DNA of 64,000 bases, from positions 2,232,001-2,296,000 of the forward strand of contig OY987230.1 in NCBI GenBank assembly GCA_963920705.1, written 5' to 3'. Below, one piece after another: positions 25,301 through 39,400 of this stretch. Position 1 is the first letter of the stretch. Each line of letters starts with the position of its first letter. The translations under genes and the position numbers were made by a program. The notes beneath the pieces are model-generated. The model did not search any database. It was not told where the DNA came from and was given only the letters and a program-made list of their open reading frames with translations. Source of the DNA: Odiellus spinosus (taxonomy: Eukaryota > Arthropoda > Arachnida > Opiliones > Phalangiidae).

Positions 25301-28300
25301 ACATCTAATATCAAAAAGCGAATTTTGAAAATCTGAAATTTGACTATTTTGATATTCTATGATTTCTTGAATTGGCCATATTTTTCTTGTTTTTCAACGG
25401 ATTTTCCAAAACTATTGTTTTTTAGATAGACCAAAATTTGGTCTTTCGAGTGGTCTTAATTTTGTCTAAATCGCTTAAAATTCAAAAGTTTTGTGTCCTT
25501 TTGAATCCAATAATGTTGGATTTTTAAGCGTTTTTGCTTAATTTTAACCAATTTTATATTTGTCACGTTTTGGCAATTTAGACAAAACCAAAGTCATTCG
25601 AAAGAGCAATTAATGGACAGTCTAAATAATAAGAGTTTTCAAAAATCCGTTGAAAAACAAGAAAAATATGGCCAATTCAAGAAATCATAGAATATCAAAA
25701 TAGTCAAATTTCAGATTTTCAAAATTCGCTTTTTGATATTAGATGTTTTTTGAATTGTCCATATTCTCCATGTTTTTCAACGGATTTTCCAAAACTCTTG
25801 TTTTTTAGATAGACCAAAATTTGGTCTTTCGAGTGGTCTTAATTTTGTCTAAATCGCTTAAAATTCAAAAGTTTTGTGTCCATTTGAATCCAATAATCTT
25901 GGATTTTTAAGCGTTTTTGCTTAATTTTAACCAATTTTATATTTGTCACGTTTTGGCAATTTAGTCAAAACCAAAGTCATTCGAAAGAGCAATTAATGGA
26001 CAGTTTAAATAATAAGAGTTTTCAAAAATCCGTTGAAAAACATGGAAAATATGGACAATTCAAAAAGCATCTAATATCAAAAAGCGAATTTTGAAAATCT
26101 GAAATTTGACTATTTTGATATTCTATGATTTCTTGAATTGGCCATATTTTTCTTGATTTTCAACGGATTTTTGAAAACTCTTATTATTTAGACTGTCCAT
26201 TAATTGCTCTTTCGAATGACTATGGTTTTGTCTAAATTGCCAAAACGTGACAAATATAAAATTGGTTAAAATTAAGCAAAAACGCTTAAAAATCCAAGAT
26301 TATTGGATTCAAATGGACACAAAACTTTTGAATTTTAAGCGATTTAGACAAAATTAAGACCACTCGAAAGAGCAAATATTGGTCTATCTAAAGAACAAGA
26401 GTTTTGGAAAATCCGTTGAAAAACATGGAAAATATGGACAATTCAAAAAACATCTAATATCAAAAAGCGAATTTTGAAAATCTGAAATTTGACTATTTTG
26501 ATATTCTATGATTTCTTGAATTGGCCATATTTTTCTTGTTTTTCAACGGATTTTTGAAAACACTTATTATTTAGACTGTCCATTAATTGCTCTTTAGAAT
26601 GACTTTGGTTTTGTCTAAATTGCAAAATTGTGACAAATATAAAATTGGTTAAAATTAAGCAAAAACGCTTAAAAATCCAAGATTATTGGATTCAAATGGA
26701 CACAAAACTTTTGAATTTTAAGCGATTTAGACAAAATTAAGACCACTCGAAAGACCAAATTTTGGTCTATCTAAAAACAATAGTTTTGGAAAATCCGTTG
26801 AAAAACAAGAAAAATATGGCCAATTCAAGAAATCATACAATATCAAAATAGTCAAATTTCAGATTTTAAAAATTCGCTTTTTGATATTAGATGTTTTTTG
26901 AATTGTCCATATTTTCCATGTTTTTCAACGGATTTTCCAAAACTCTTGATTTTCAGATAGACCAATATTTGCTCTTTCGAGTGGTCTTAATTTTGTCTAA
27001 ATCGCTTAAAAATCAAAAGTTTTGTGTCCATTTGAATCCAATTATCTTGGATTTTTAAGCGTTTTTGCTTAATTTTAACCAATTTTATATTTGTCACGTT
27101 TTGGCAATTTAGACAAAACCAAAGTCATTCGAAAGAGCAATTAATGGACAGTCTAAATAATAAGAATTTTCAAAAATCCGTTGAAAAACAAGAAAAATAT
27201 GGCCAATTCAAGAAATCATAGAATATCAAAATAGTCAAATTTCAGATTTTCAAAATTCGCTTTTTGATATTAGATGTTTTTTGAATTGGCCATATTTTTC
27301 TTGTTTTTCAACGGATTTTTGAAAACTCTTATTATTAAGACTGTCCATTAATTGCTCTTTCGAATGACTTTGTTTTTGACTAAATTGCAAAATTGTGACA
27401 AATATAAAATTGGTTAAAATTAAGCAAAAACGCTTAAAAATCCAAGATTATTGGATTCAAATGGACACAAAACTTTTGATTTTTAAGCGATTTAGACAAA
27501 ATTAAGACCACTCGAAAGAGCAAATATTGGTCTATCTGAAAATAAAGAGTTTTGGAAAATCCGTTGAAAAACATGGAAAATATGGACAATTCAAAAAACA
27601 TCTAATATCAAAAAGCGAATTTTGAAAATCTGAAATTTGACTATTTTGATATTCTATGATTTCTTGAATTGGCCATATTTTTCTTGTTTTTCAACGGATT
27701 TTCCAAAACTATTGTTTTTTAGATAGACCAAAATTTGGTCTTTCGAGTGGTCTTAACTTTGTCTAAATAGCTTAAAATTCAAAAGTTTTGTGTCCATTTG
27801 AATCCAATAATCTTGGATTTTTAAGCGTTTTTGCTTAATTTTAACCAATTTTATATTTGTCACGTTTTGGCAATTTAGACAAAACCAAAGTCATTCGAAA
27901 GAGCAATTAATGGACAGTCTAAATAATAAGAGTTTTCAAAAATCCGTTGAAAAACAAGAAAAATATGGCCAATTCAAGAAATCATAGAATATCAAAATAG
28001 TCAAAATTCAGATTTTCAAAATTCGCTTTTTGATTTTAGATGTTTTTTGAATTGCCCATATTTTCCATGTTTTTCAACGGATTTTTGAAAACTCTTATTA
28101 TTAAGACTGTCCATTAATTGCTCTTTCGAATGACTTTGTTTTTGTCTAAATTGCAAAATTGTGACAAATATAAAATTGGTTAAAATTAAGCAAAAACGCT
28201 TAAAAATCCAAGATTATTGGATTCAAATGGACACAAAACTTTTGATTTTTAAGCGATTTAGACAAAATTAAGACCACTCGAAAGAGCAAATATTGCTCTA

Positions 28301-28970
28301 TCTAAAAAACAAGAGTTTTGGAAAATCCGTTTAAAAACATGGAAAATATGGACAATTCAAAAAACATCTAATATCAAAAAGCGAATTTTGAAAATCTGAA
28401 ATTTGACTATTTTGATATTGTATGATTTCTTGAATTGGCCATATTTTTCTTGTTTTTCAACGGATTTTCCAAAACTCTTGTTTTTTAGATAGACCAAAAA
28501 TTGGTCTTTCGAGTGGTCTTAATTTTGTCTAAATCGCTTAAAAATCAAAAGTTTTGTGTCCATTTGAATCCAATAATCTTGGATTTTTAAGCGTTTTTGC
28601 TTAATTTTAACCAATTTTATATTTGTCACAATTTTGCAATTTAGACAAAACCAAAGTCATTCGAAAGAGCAATTAATGGACAGTTTAAATAATAAGAGTT
28701 TTCAAAAATCCGTTGAAAAACATGGAAAATATGGACAATTCAAAAAACATCTAATATCAAAAAGCGAATTTTGAAAATCTGAAATTTGACTATTTTGATA
28801 TTCTATGATTTCTTGAATTGGCCATATTTTTCTTGTTTTTCAACGGATTTTTGAAAACTCTTATTATTTAGACTGTCCATTAATTGCTCTTTCGAATGAC
28901 TTTGGTTTTGTCTAAATTGCCAAAACGTGACAAATATAAAATTGGTTAAAATTAAGCAAAAACGCTTAAA

Positions 28971-30502
28971 AATTCAAGATAATTGGATTCAAATGGACAC
29001 AAAACTTTTGATTTTTAAGCGATTTAGACAAAATTAAGACCACTCGAAAGAGCAAATATTGGTCTATCTGAAAATCAAGAGTTTTGGAAAATCCGTTGAA
29101 AAACATGGAAAATATGGACAATTCAAAAAACATCTAATATCAAAAAGCGAATTTTGAAAATCTGAAATTTGACTATTTTGATATTCTATGATTTCTTGAA
29201 TTGGCCATATTTTTCTTGTTTTTCAACGGATTTTCCAAAACTATTGTTTTTTAGATAGACCAAAATTTGGTCTTTCGAGTGTTCTTAATTTTGTCTAAAT
29301 CGCTTAAAATTCAAAAGTTTTGTGTCCATTTGAATCCAATAATCTCGGATTTTTAAGCGTTTTTGCTTAATTTTAACCAATTTTATATTTGTCACAATTT
29401 TGCAATTTAGACAAAACCAAAGTCATTCGAAAGAGCAATTAATGGACAGTCTAAATAATAAGAGTTTTCAAAAATCCGTTGAAAAACAAGAAAAATATGG
29501 CCAATTTAAGAAATCATAGAATATCAAAATAGTCAAATTTCTGATTTTCAAAATTCGCTTTTTGATATTAGATGTTTTTTGAATTGTCCATATTTTCCAT
29601 GTTTTTCAACGGATTTTTGAAAACTCTTATTATTTAAACTGTCCATTAATTGCTCTTTCGAATGACTTTGGTTTTGTCTAAATTGCAAAATTGTGACAAA
29701 TATAAAATTGGTTAAAATTAAGCAAAAACGCTTAAAAATCCAAGATTATTGGATTCAAATGGACACAAAACTTTTGATTTTTAAGCGATTTAGACAAAAT
29801 TAAGACCACTCGAAAGACCAAATTTTGGTCTATCTAAAAAACAAGAGTTTTGGAAAATCCGTTGAAAAACATGGAAAATATGGACAATTCAAAAAACATC
29901 TAATATCAAAAAGCGAATTTTGAAAATCTGAAATTTGACTATTTTGATATTCTATGATTTCTTGAATTGGCCATATTTTTCTTGTTTTTCAACGGATTTT
30001 TGAAAATTCTTATTATTTAGACTGTCCATTAATTGCTCTTTCGAATGACTTTGGTTTTGTCTAAATTGCCAAAACGTGACAAATATAAAATTGGTTAAAA
30101 TTAAGCAAAAACGCTTAAAAATCCAAGATTATTGGATTCAAATGGACACAAAACTTTTGAATTTTAAGCGATTTAGACAAAATTAAGACCACTCGAAAGA
30201 CCAAATTTTGGTCTATCTAAAAAACAATAGTTTTGGAAAATCCGTTGAAAAACAATAAAAATATGGCCAATTCAAGAAATCATAGAATATCAAAATAGTC
30301 AAATTTCAGATTTTCAAAATTCGCTTTTTGATATTAGATGTTTTTTGAATTGTCCATATTTTCCATGTTTTTCAACGGATTTTTGAAAACTCTTATTATT
30401 AAGACTGTCCATTAATTGCTCTTTCGAATGACTTTGTTTTTGTCTAAATTGCAAAATTGTGACAAATATAAAATTGGTTAAAATTAAGCAAAAACGCTTA
30501 AA
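28971..30502. repeat. 4-monomer unit (1532 bp), copy 1 of 3
   Basis: The marker AATTCAAGATAATTGG starts at 28971, 30503 and 32035, exactly 1532 bp (4 x 383) apart. Codes are 2,3,1,3. Shared private variants are TCGAGTGTTCTT, AATAATCTCGG, CCAATTTAAGAAATC, AAATTTCTGATTTTC, GAAAATTCTTATT and AACAATAAAAATATGG. I noticed no difference between copies 1 and 2. Confidence 0.9.
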
Positions 30503-32034
30503 AATTCAAGATAATTGGATTCAAATGGACACAAAACTTTTGATTTTTAAGCGATTTAGACAAAATTAAGACCACTCGAAAGAGCAAATATTGGTCTATC
30601 TGAAAATCAAGAGTTTTGGAAAATCCGTTGAAAAACATGGAAAATATGGACAATTCAAAAAACATCTAATATCAAAAAGCGAATTTTGAAAATCTGAAAT
30701 TTGACTATTTTGATATTCTATGATTTCTTGAATTGGCCATATTTTTCTTGTTTTTCAACGGATTTTCCAAAACTATTGTTTTTTAGATAGACCAAAATTT
30801 GGTCTTTCGAGTGTTCTTAATTTTGTCTAAATCGCTTAAAATTCAAAAGTTTTGTGTCCATTTGAATCCAATAATCTCGGATTTTTAAGCGTTTTTGCTT
30901 AATTTTAACCAATTTTATATTTGTCACAATTTTGCAATTTAGACAAAACCAAAGTCATTCGAAAGAGCAATTAATGGACAGTCTAAATAATAAGAGTTTT
31001 CAAAAATCCGTTGAAAAACAAGAAAAATATGGCCAATTTAAGAAATCATAGAATATCAAAATAGTCAAATTTCTGATTTTCAAAATTCGCTTTTTGATAT
31101 TAGATGTTTTTTGAATTGTCCATATTTTCCATGTTTTTCAACGGATTTTTGAAAACTCTTATTATTTAAACTGTCCATTAATTGCTCTTTCGAATGACTT
31201 TGGTTTTGTCTAAATTGCAAAATTGTGACAAATATAAAATTGGTTAAAATTAAGCAAAAACGCTTAAAAATCCAAGATTATTGGATTCAAATGGACACAA
31301 AACTTTTGATTTTTAAGCGATTTAGACAAAATTAAGACCACTCGAAAGACCAAATTTTGGTCTATCTAAAAAACAAGAGTTTTGGAAAATCCGTTGAAAA
31401 ACATGGAAAATATGGACAATTCAAAAAACATCTAATATCAAAAAGCGAATTTTGAAAATCTGAAATTTGACTATTTTGATATTCTATGATTTCTTGAATT
31501 GGCCATATTTTTCTTGTTTTTCAACGGATTTTTGAAAATTCTTATTATTTAGACTGTCCATTAATTGCTCTTTCGAATGACTTTGGTTTTGTCTAAATTG
31601 CCAAAACGTGACAAATATAAAATTGGTTAAAATTAAGCAAAAACGCTTAAAAATCCAAGATTATTGGATTCAAATGGACACAAAACTTTTGAATTTTAAG
31701 CGATTTAGACAAAATTAAGACCACTCGAAAGACCAAATTTTGGTCTATCTAAAAAACAATAGTTTTGGAAAATCCGTTGAAAAACAATAAAAATATGGCC
31801 AATTCAAGAAATCATAGAATATCAAAATAGTCAAATTTCAGATTTTCAAAATTCGCTTTTTGATATTAGATGTTTTTTGAATTGTCCATATTTTCCATGT
31901 TTTTCAACGGATTTTTGAAAACTCTTATTATTAAGACTGTCCATTAATTGCTCTTTCGAATGACTTTGTTTTTGTCTAAATTGCAAAATTGTGACAAATA
32001 TAAAATTGGTTAAAATTAAGCAAAAACGCTTAAA
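30503..32034. repeat. 4-monomer unit (1532 bp), copy 2 of 3
   Basis: Codes 2,3,1,3, with every private variant of copy 1 including AATAATCTCGG near 30874. It looks identical to copy 1 by eye, so the duplication is very recent, was recently converted, or is an assembly duplicate. Confidence 0.9.
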
Positions 32035-33443
32035 AATTCAAGATAATTGGATTCAAATGGACACAAAACTTTTGATTTTTAAGCGATTTAGACAAAATTA
32101 AGACCACTCGAAAGAGCAAATATTGGTCTATCTGAAAATCAAGAGTTTTGGAAAATCCGTTGAAAAACATGGAAAATATGGACAATTCAAAAAACATCTA
32201 ATATCAAAAAGCGAATTTTGAAAATCTGAAATTTGACTATTTTGATATTCTATGATTTCTTGAATTGGCCATATTTTTCTTGTTTTTCAACGGATTTTCC
32301 AAAACTATTGTTTTTTAGATAGACCAAAATTTGGTCTTTCGAGTGTTCTTAATTTTGTCTAAATCGCTTAAAATTCAAAAGTTTTGTGTCCATTTGAATC
32401 CAATAATCTTGGATTTTTAAGCGTTTTTGCTTAATTTTAACCAATTTTATATTTGTCACAATTTTGCAATTTAGACAAAACCAAAGTCATTCGAAAGAGC
32501 AATTAATGGACAGTCTAAATAATAAGAGTTTTCAAAAATCCGTTGAAAAACAAGAAAAATATGGCCAATTTAAGAAATCATAGAATATCAAAATAGTCAA
32601 ATTTCTGATTTTCAAAATTCGCTTTTTGATATTAGATGTTTTTTGAATTGTCCATATTTTCCATGTTTTTCAACGGATTTTTGAAAACTCTTATTATTTA
32701 AACTGTCCATTAATTGCTCTTTCGAATGACTTTGGTTTTGTCTAAATTGCAAAATTGTGACAAATATAAAATTGGTTAAAATTAAGCAAAAACGCTTAAA
32801 AATCCAAGATTATTGGATTCAAATGGACACAAAACTTTTGATTTTTAAGCGATTTAGACAAAATTAAGACCACTCGAAAGACCAAATTTTGGTCTATCTA
32901 AAAAACAAGAGTTTTGGAAAATCCGTTGAAAAACATGGAAAATATGGACAATTCAAAAAACATCTAATATCAAAAAGCGAATTTTGAAAATCTGAAATTT
33001 GACTATTTTGATATTCTATGATTTCTTGAATTGGCCATATTTTTCTTGTTTTTCAACGGATTTTTGAAAATTCTTATTATTTAGACTGTCCATTAATTGC
33101 TCTTTCGAATGACTTTGGTTTTGTCTAAATTGCCAAAACGTGACAAATATAAAATTGGTTAAAATTAAGCAAAAACGCTTAAAAATCCAAGATTATTGGA
33201 TTCAAATGGACACAAAACTTTTGAATTTTAAGCGATTTAGACAAAATTAAGACCACTCGAAAGACCAAATTTTGGTCTATCTAAAAAACAATAGTTTTGG
33301 AAAATCCGTTGAAAAACAATAAAAATATGGCCAATTCAAGAAATCATAGAATATCAAAATAGTCAAATTTCAGATTTTCAAAATTCGCTTTTTGATATAA
33401 GATGTTTTTTGAATTGTCCATATTTTCCATGTTTTTCAACGGA
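32035..33443. repeat. 4-monomer unit, copy 3 of 3 (last L differs)
   Basis: Codes 2,3,1,4. It carries the family variants but has AATAATCTTGG instead of AATAATCTCGG and a private GATATAAGATG near 33395. The fourth monomer ends in an L- (CTCTTGATTTTCAG near 33455) instead of L+, so the unit stops inside that monomer. This is the copy that corresponds to 48884-50292 in the second superblock. Confidence 0.85.
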
Positions 33444-36400
33444 TTTTCCAAAACTCTTGATTTTCAGATAGACCAATATTTGCTCTTTCGAGTGGTCTTA
33501 ATTTTGTCTAAATCGCTTAAAAATCAAAAGTTTTGTGTCCATTTGAATCCAATAATCTTGGATTTTTAAGCGTTTTTGCTTAATTTTAACCAATTTTATA
33601 TTTGTCACAATTTTGCAATTTAGACAAAAACAAAGTCATTCGAAAGAGCAATTAATGGACAGTCTTAATAATAAGAGTTTTCAAAAATCCGTTGAAAAAC
33701 AAGAAAAATATGGCCAATTCAAAAAACATCTAATATCAAAAAGCGAATTTTGAAAATCTGAAATTTGACTATTTTGATATTCTATGATTTCTTGAATTGT
33801 CCACATTTTTCTTGTTTTTCAACGGATTTTTGAAAACTCTTATTATTTAGACTGTCCATTAATTGCTCTTTCGAATGACTTTGGTTTTGTCTAAATTGCA
33901 AAATTGTGACAAATATAAAATTGGTTAATATAAAGAAAAAACGCTTAAAAATCCAAGATTATTGGATTCAAATGGACACAAAACTTTTGATTTTTAAGCG
34001 ATTTAGACAAAATTAAGACCACTCGAAAGACCAAATTTTGGTCTATCTAAAAAACAAGAGTTTTGGAAAATCCGTTGAAAAACATGGAAAATATGGACAA
34101 TTCAAAAAACATCTAATATCAAAAAGCGAATTTTGAAAATCTGAAATTTGACTATTTTGATATTCTATGATTTCTTGAATTGTCCACATTTTTCTTGTTT
34201 TTCAACGGATTTTTGAAAACTCTTATTATTTAGACTGTCCATTAATTGCTCTTTCGAATGACTTTGGTTTTGTCTAAATTGCAAAATTGTGACAAATATA
34301 AAATTGGTTAAAATTAAGCAAAAACGCTTAAAAATCCAAGATTATTGGATTCAAATGGACACAAAACTTTTGAATTTTAAGCGATTTAGACAAAATTAAG
34401 ACCACTCGAAAGAGCAAATATTGGTCTATCTAAAGAACAAGAGTTTTGGAAAATCCGTTGAAAAACATGGAAAATATGGACAATTCAAAAAACATCTAAT
34501 ATCAAAAAGCGAATTTTGAAAATCTGAAATTTGACTATTTTGATATTCTATGATTTCTTGAATTGGCCATATTTTTCTTGTTTTTCAACGGATTTTTGAA
34601 AACTCTTATTATTTAGACTGTCCATTAATTGCTCTTTAGAATGACTTTGGTTTTGTCTAAATTGCAAAATTGTGACAAATATAAAATTGGTTAAAATTAA
34701 GCAAAAACGCTTAAAAATCCAAGATTATTGGATTCAAATGGACACAAAACTTTTGAATTTTAAGCGATTTAGACAAAATTAAGACCACTCGAAAGACCAA
34801 ATTTTGGTCTATCTAAAAACAATAGTTTTGGAAAATCCGTTGAAAAACAAGAAAAATATGGCCAATTCAAGAAATCATACAATATCAAAATAGTCAAATT
34901 TCAGATTTTAAAAATTCGCTTTTTGATATTAGATGTTTTTTGAATTGTCCATATTTTCCATGTTTTTCAACGGATTTTCCAAAACTCTTGATTTTCAGAT
35001 AGACCAATATTTGCTCTTTCGAGTGGTCTTAATTTTGTCTAAATCGCTTAAAAATCAAAAGTTTTGTGTCCATTTGAATCCAATTATCTTGGATTTTTAA
35101 GCGTTTTTGCTTAATTTTAACCAATTTTATATTTGTCACAATTTTGCAATTTAGACAAAAACAAAGTCATTCGAAAGAGCAATTAATGGACAGTCTTAAT
35201 AATAAGAGTTTTCAAAAATCCGTTGAAAAACAAGAAAAATATGGCCAATTCAAAAAACATCTAATATCAAAAAGCGAATTTTGAAAATCTGAAATTTGAC
35301 TATTTTGATATTCTATGATTTCTTGAATTGTCCACATTTTTCTTGTTTTTCAACGGATTTTTGAAAACTCTTATTATTTAGACTGTCCATTAATTGCTCT
35401 TTCGAATGACTTTGATTTTGTCTAAATTGCCAAAACGTGACAAATATAAAATTGGTTAAAATTAAGCAAAAACGCTTAAAAATCCAAGATTATTGGATTC
35501 AAATGGACACAAAACTTTTGAATTTTAAGCGATTTAGACAAAATTAAGACCACTCGAAAGACCAAATTTTGGTCTATCTAAAAAACAATAGTTTTGGAAA
35601 ATCCGTTGAAAAGCAAGAAAAATATGGCCAATTCAAGAAATCATACAATATCAAAATAGTCAAATTTCAGATTTTCAAAATTCGCTTTTTGATATTAGAT
35701 GTTTTTTGAATTGTCCATATTTTCCATGTTTTTCAACGGATTTTTGAAAACTCTTATTATTAAGACTGTCCATTAATTGCTCTTTCGAATGACTTTGTTT
35801 TTGTCTAAATTGCAAAATTGTGACAAATATAAAATTGGATAAAATTAAGCAAAAACGCTTAAAAATCCAAGATTATTGGATTCAAATGGACACAAAACTT
35901 TTGATTTTTAAGCGATTTAGACAAAATTAAGACCACACGAAAGAGCAAATATTGATCTATCTGAAAATCACGAGTTTTGGAAAATCCGTTGAAAAACATG
36001 GAAAATATGGACAATTCAAAAAACATCTAATATCAAAAAGCGAATTTTTAAAATCTGAAATTTGACTATTTTGATATTCTATGACTTCTTGAATTGGCCA
36101 TATTTTTCTTGTTTTTCAACGGATTTTCCAAAACTATTGTTTTTTAGATAGACCAAAATTTGGTCTTTCGAGTGGTCTTAATTTTGTCTAAATCGCTTAA
36201 AATTCAAAAGTTTTGTGTCCATTTGAATCCAATAATCTTGGATTTTTAAGCGTTTTTGCTTAATTTTAACCAATTTTATATTTGTCACGTTTTGGCAATT
36301 TAGACAAAACCAAAGTCATTCGAAAGAGCAATTAATGGACAGTCTAAATAATAAGAGTTTTCAAAAATCCGTTGAAAAACAAGAGAAATATGGCCAATTC

Positions 36401-39400
36401 AAGAAATCATAGAATATCAAAATAGTCAAATTTCAGATTTTCAAAATTCGCTTTTTGATATTAGATGTTTTTTGAATTGTCCATATTTTCCATGTTTTTC
36501 AACGGATTTTCCAAAACTCTTGATTTTCAGATAGACCAATATTTGCTCTTTCGAGTGGTCTTACTTTTGTCTAAATCGCTTAAAAATCAAAAGTTTTGTG
36601 TCCATTTGAATCCAATAATCTTGGATTTTTAAGCGTTTTTGCTTAATTTTAACCAATTTTATATTTGTAAAATTTTGAAATTTAGACAAAAACAAAGTCA
36701 TTCGAAAGAGCAATTAATGGACAGTCTTAATAATAAGAGTTTTCAAAAATCCGTTGAAAAACATGGAAAATATGGACAATTCAAAAAACATCTAATATCA
36801 AAAAGCGAATTTTGAAAATCTGAAATTTGACTATTTTGATATTCTATGATTTCTTGAATTGGCCATATTTTTCTTGTTTTTCAACGGATTTTTGAAAACT
36901 CTTATTATTTAGACTGTCCATTAATTGCTCTTTCGAATGACTTTGGTTTTGTCTAAATTGCAAAATTGTGACAAATATAAAATTGGTTAAAATTAAGCAA
37001 AAACGCTTAAAAATCCAAGATTATTGGATTCAAATGGACACAAAACTTTTGAATTTTAAGCGATTTAGACAAAATTAAGACCACTCGAAAGACCAAATTT
37101 TGGTCTATCTAAAAAACAAGAGTTTTGGAAAATCCGTTGAAAAACATGGAAAATATGGACAATTCAAAAAACATCTAATATCAAAAAGCGAATTTTGAAA
37201 ATCTGAAATTTGACTATTTTGATATTCTATGATTTCTTGAATTGGCCATATTTTTCTTGTTTTTCAACGGATTTTTGAAAACTCTTATTATTTAGACTGT
37301 CCATTATTTGCTCTTTAGAATGACTTTGGTTTTGTCTAAATTGCAAAATTGTGACAAATATAAAATTGGTTAAAATTAAGCAAAAACGCTTAAAAATCCA
37401 AGATTATTGGATTCAAATGGACACAAAACTTTTGAATTTTAAGCGATTTAGACAAAATTAAGACCACTCGAAAGACCAAATTTTGGTCTATCTAAAAAAC
37501 AATAGTTTTGGAAAATCCGTTGAAAAACAAGAAAAATATGGCCAATTCAAGAAATCATAGAATATCAAAATAGTCAAATTTCAGATTTTCAAAATTCGCT
37601 TTTTGATATTAGATGTTTTTTGAATTGTCCATATTTTCCATGTTTTTCAACGGATTTTCCAAAACTATTGTTTTTTAGATAGACCAAAATTTGGTCTTTC
37701 GAGTGGTCTTAATTTTGTCTAAATCGCTTAAAATTCAAAAGTTTTGTGTCCATTTGAATCCAATAATCTTGGATTTTTAAGCGTTTTTGCTTAATTTTAA
37801 CCAATTTTATATTTGTCACAATTTTGCAATTTAGACAAAACCAAAGTCATTCGAAAGAGCAATTAATGGACAGTCTAAATAATAAGAGTTTTCAAAAATC
37901 CGTTGAAAAACAAGAAAAATATGGCCAATTCAAGAAATCATAGAATATCAAAATAGTCAAATTTCAGATTTTCAAAATTCGCTTTTTGATATTAGATGTT
38001 TTTTGAATTGTCCATATTTTCCATGTTTTTCAACGGATTTTTGAAAATTCTTATTATTTAAACTGTCCATTAATTGCTCTTTCGAATGACTTTGGTTTTG
38101 TCTAAATTGCAAAATTGTGACAAATATAAAATTGGTTAAAATTAAGCAAAAACGCTTAAAAATCCAAGATTATTGGATTCAAATGGACACAAAACTTTTG
38201 ATTTTTAAGCGATTTAGACAAAATTAAGACCACTCGAAAGACCAAATTTTGGTCTATCTAAAAAACAAGAGTTTTGGAAAATCCGTTGAAAAACATGGAA
38301 AATATGGACAATTCAAAAAACATCTAATATCAAAAAGCGAATTTTGAAAATCTGAAATTTGACTATTTTGATACTCTATGATTTCTTGAATTGGCCACAT
38401 TTTTCTTGTTTTTCAACGGATTTTTGAAAACTCTTATTATTTAGACTGTCCATTAATTGCTCTTTCGAATGACTTTGGTTTTGTCTAAATTGCCAAAACG
38501 TGACAAATATAAAATTGGTTAAAATTAAGCAAAAACGCTTAAAAATCCAAGATTATTGGATTCAAATGGACACAAAACTTTTGATTTTGAAGCGATTTAG
38601 ACAAAATTAAGACAACTCGAAAGAGCAAATATTGGTCTATGTGAAAATCAAGAGTTTTGGAAAATCCGTTGAAAAACATGGAAAATATGGACAATTCAAA
38701 AAACATCTAATATCAAAAAGCGAATTTTGAAAATCTGAAATTTGACTATTTTGATATTCTATGATTTCTTGAATTGGCCATATTTTTCTTGTTTTTCAAC
38801 GGATTTTCCAAAACTATTGTTTTTTAGATAGACCAAAATTTGGTCTTTCGAGTGGTCTTAATTTTGTCTAAATCGCTTAAAATTCAAAAGTTTTGTGTCC
38901 ATTTGAATCCAATAATCTTGGATTTTTAAGCGTTTTTGCTTAATTTTAACCAATTTTATATTTGTCACAGTTTTGCAATTTAGACAAAACCAAAGTCATT
39001 CGAAAGAGCAATTAATGGACAGTCTAAATAATAAGAGTTTTCAAAAATCCGTTGAAAAACAAGAAAAATATGGCCAATTCAAGAAATCATAGAATATCAA
39101 AATAGTCAAATTTCAGATTTTCAAAATTCGCTTTTTGATATTAGATGTTTTTTGAATTGTCCATATTTTCCATGTTTTTCAACGGATTTTCCAAAACTCT
39201 TGTTTTTTAGATAGACCAAAATTTGGTCTTTCGAGTGGTCTTAATTTTGTCTAAATCGCTTAAAAATCAAAAGTTTTGTGTCCATTTGAATCCAATAATC
39301 TTGGATTTTTAAGCGTTTTTGCTTAATTTTAACCAATTTTATATTTGTCACGTTTTGGCAATTTAGTCAAAACCAAAGTCATTCGAAAGAGCAATTAATG

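Larger units (their letters stand above)
22337..37653. repeat. Superblock copy 1: about 40 monomers, 15.3 kb
   Basis: This block is followed directly by a second copy at 37654. Orientation codes of monomers 60-71 (3,1,2,4,1,4,3,2,4,1,1,4) equal those of monomers 100-111, and codes of monomers 84-96 equal those of 128-140. Dozens of rare variants confirm this, for example GATACTCTATG (23053 and 38370), CTATGTGAAAATC, CAATTTAGTCAAAACC, TGTCCTTTTGAATCC, CATATTCTCCATG, AAAAAGCATC, TGACTATGG and CCAATTATCTTGG (27039 and 42356). The offset stays 15317 bp from 23053 to 27041 with no net indel. Later parts correspond at offsets of about 46, 51, 44 and finally 43 monomers, so whole monomers were gained or lost between the copies. 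Confidence 0.88.
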
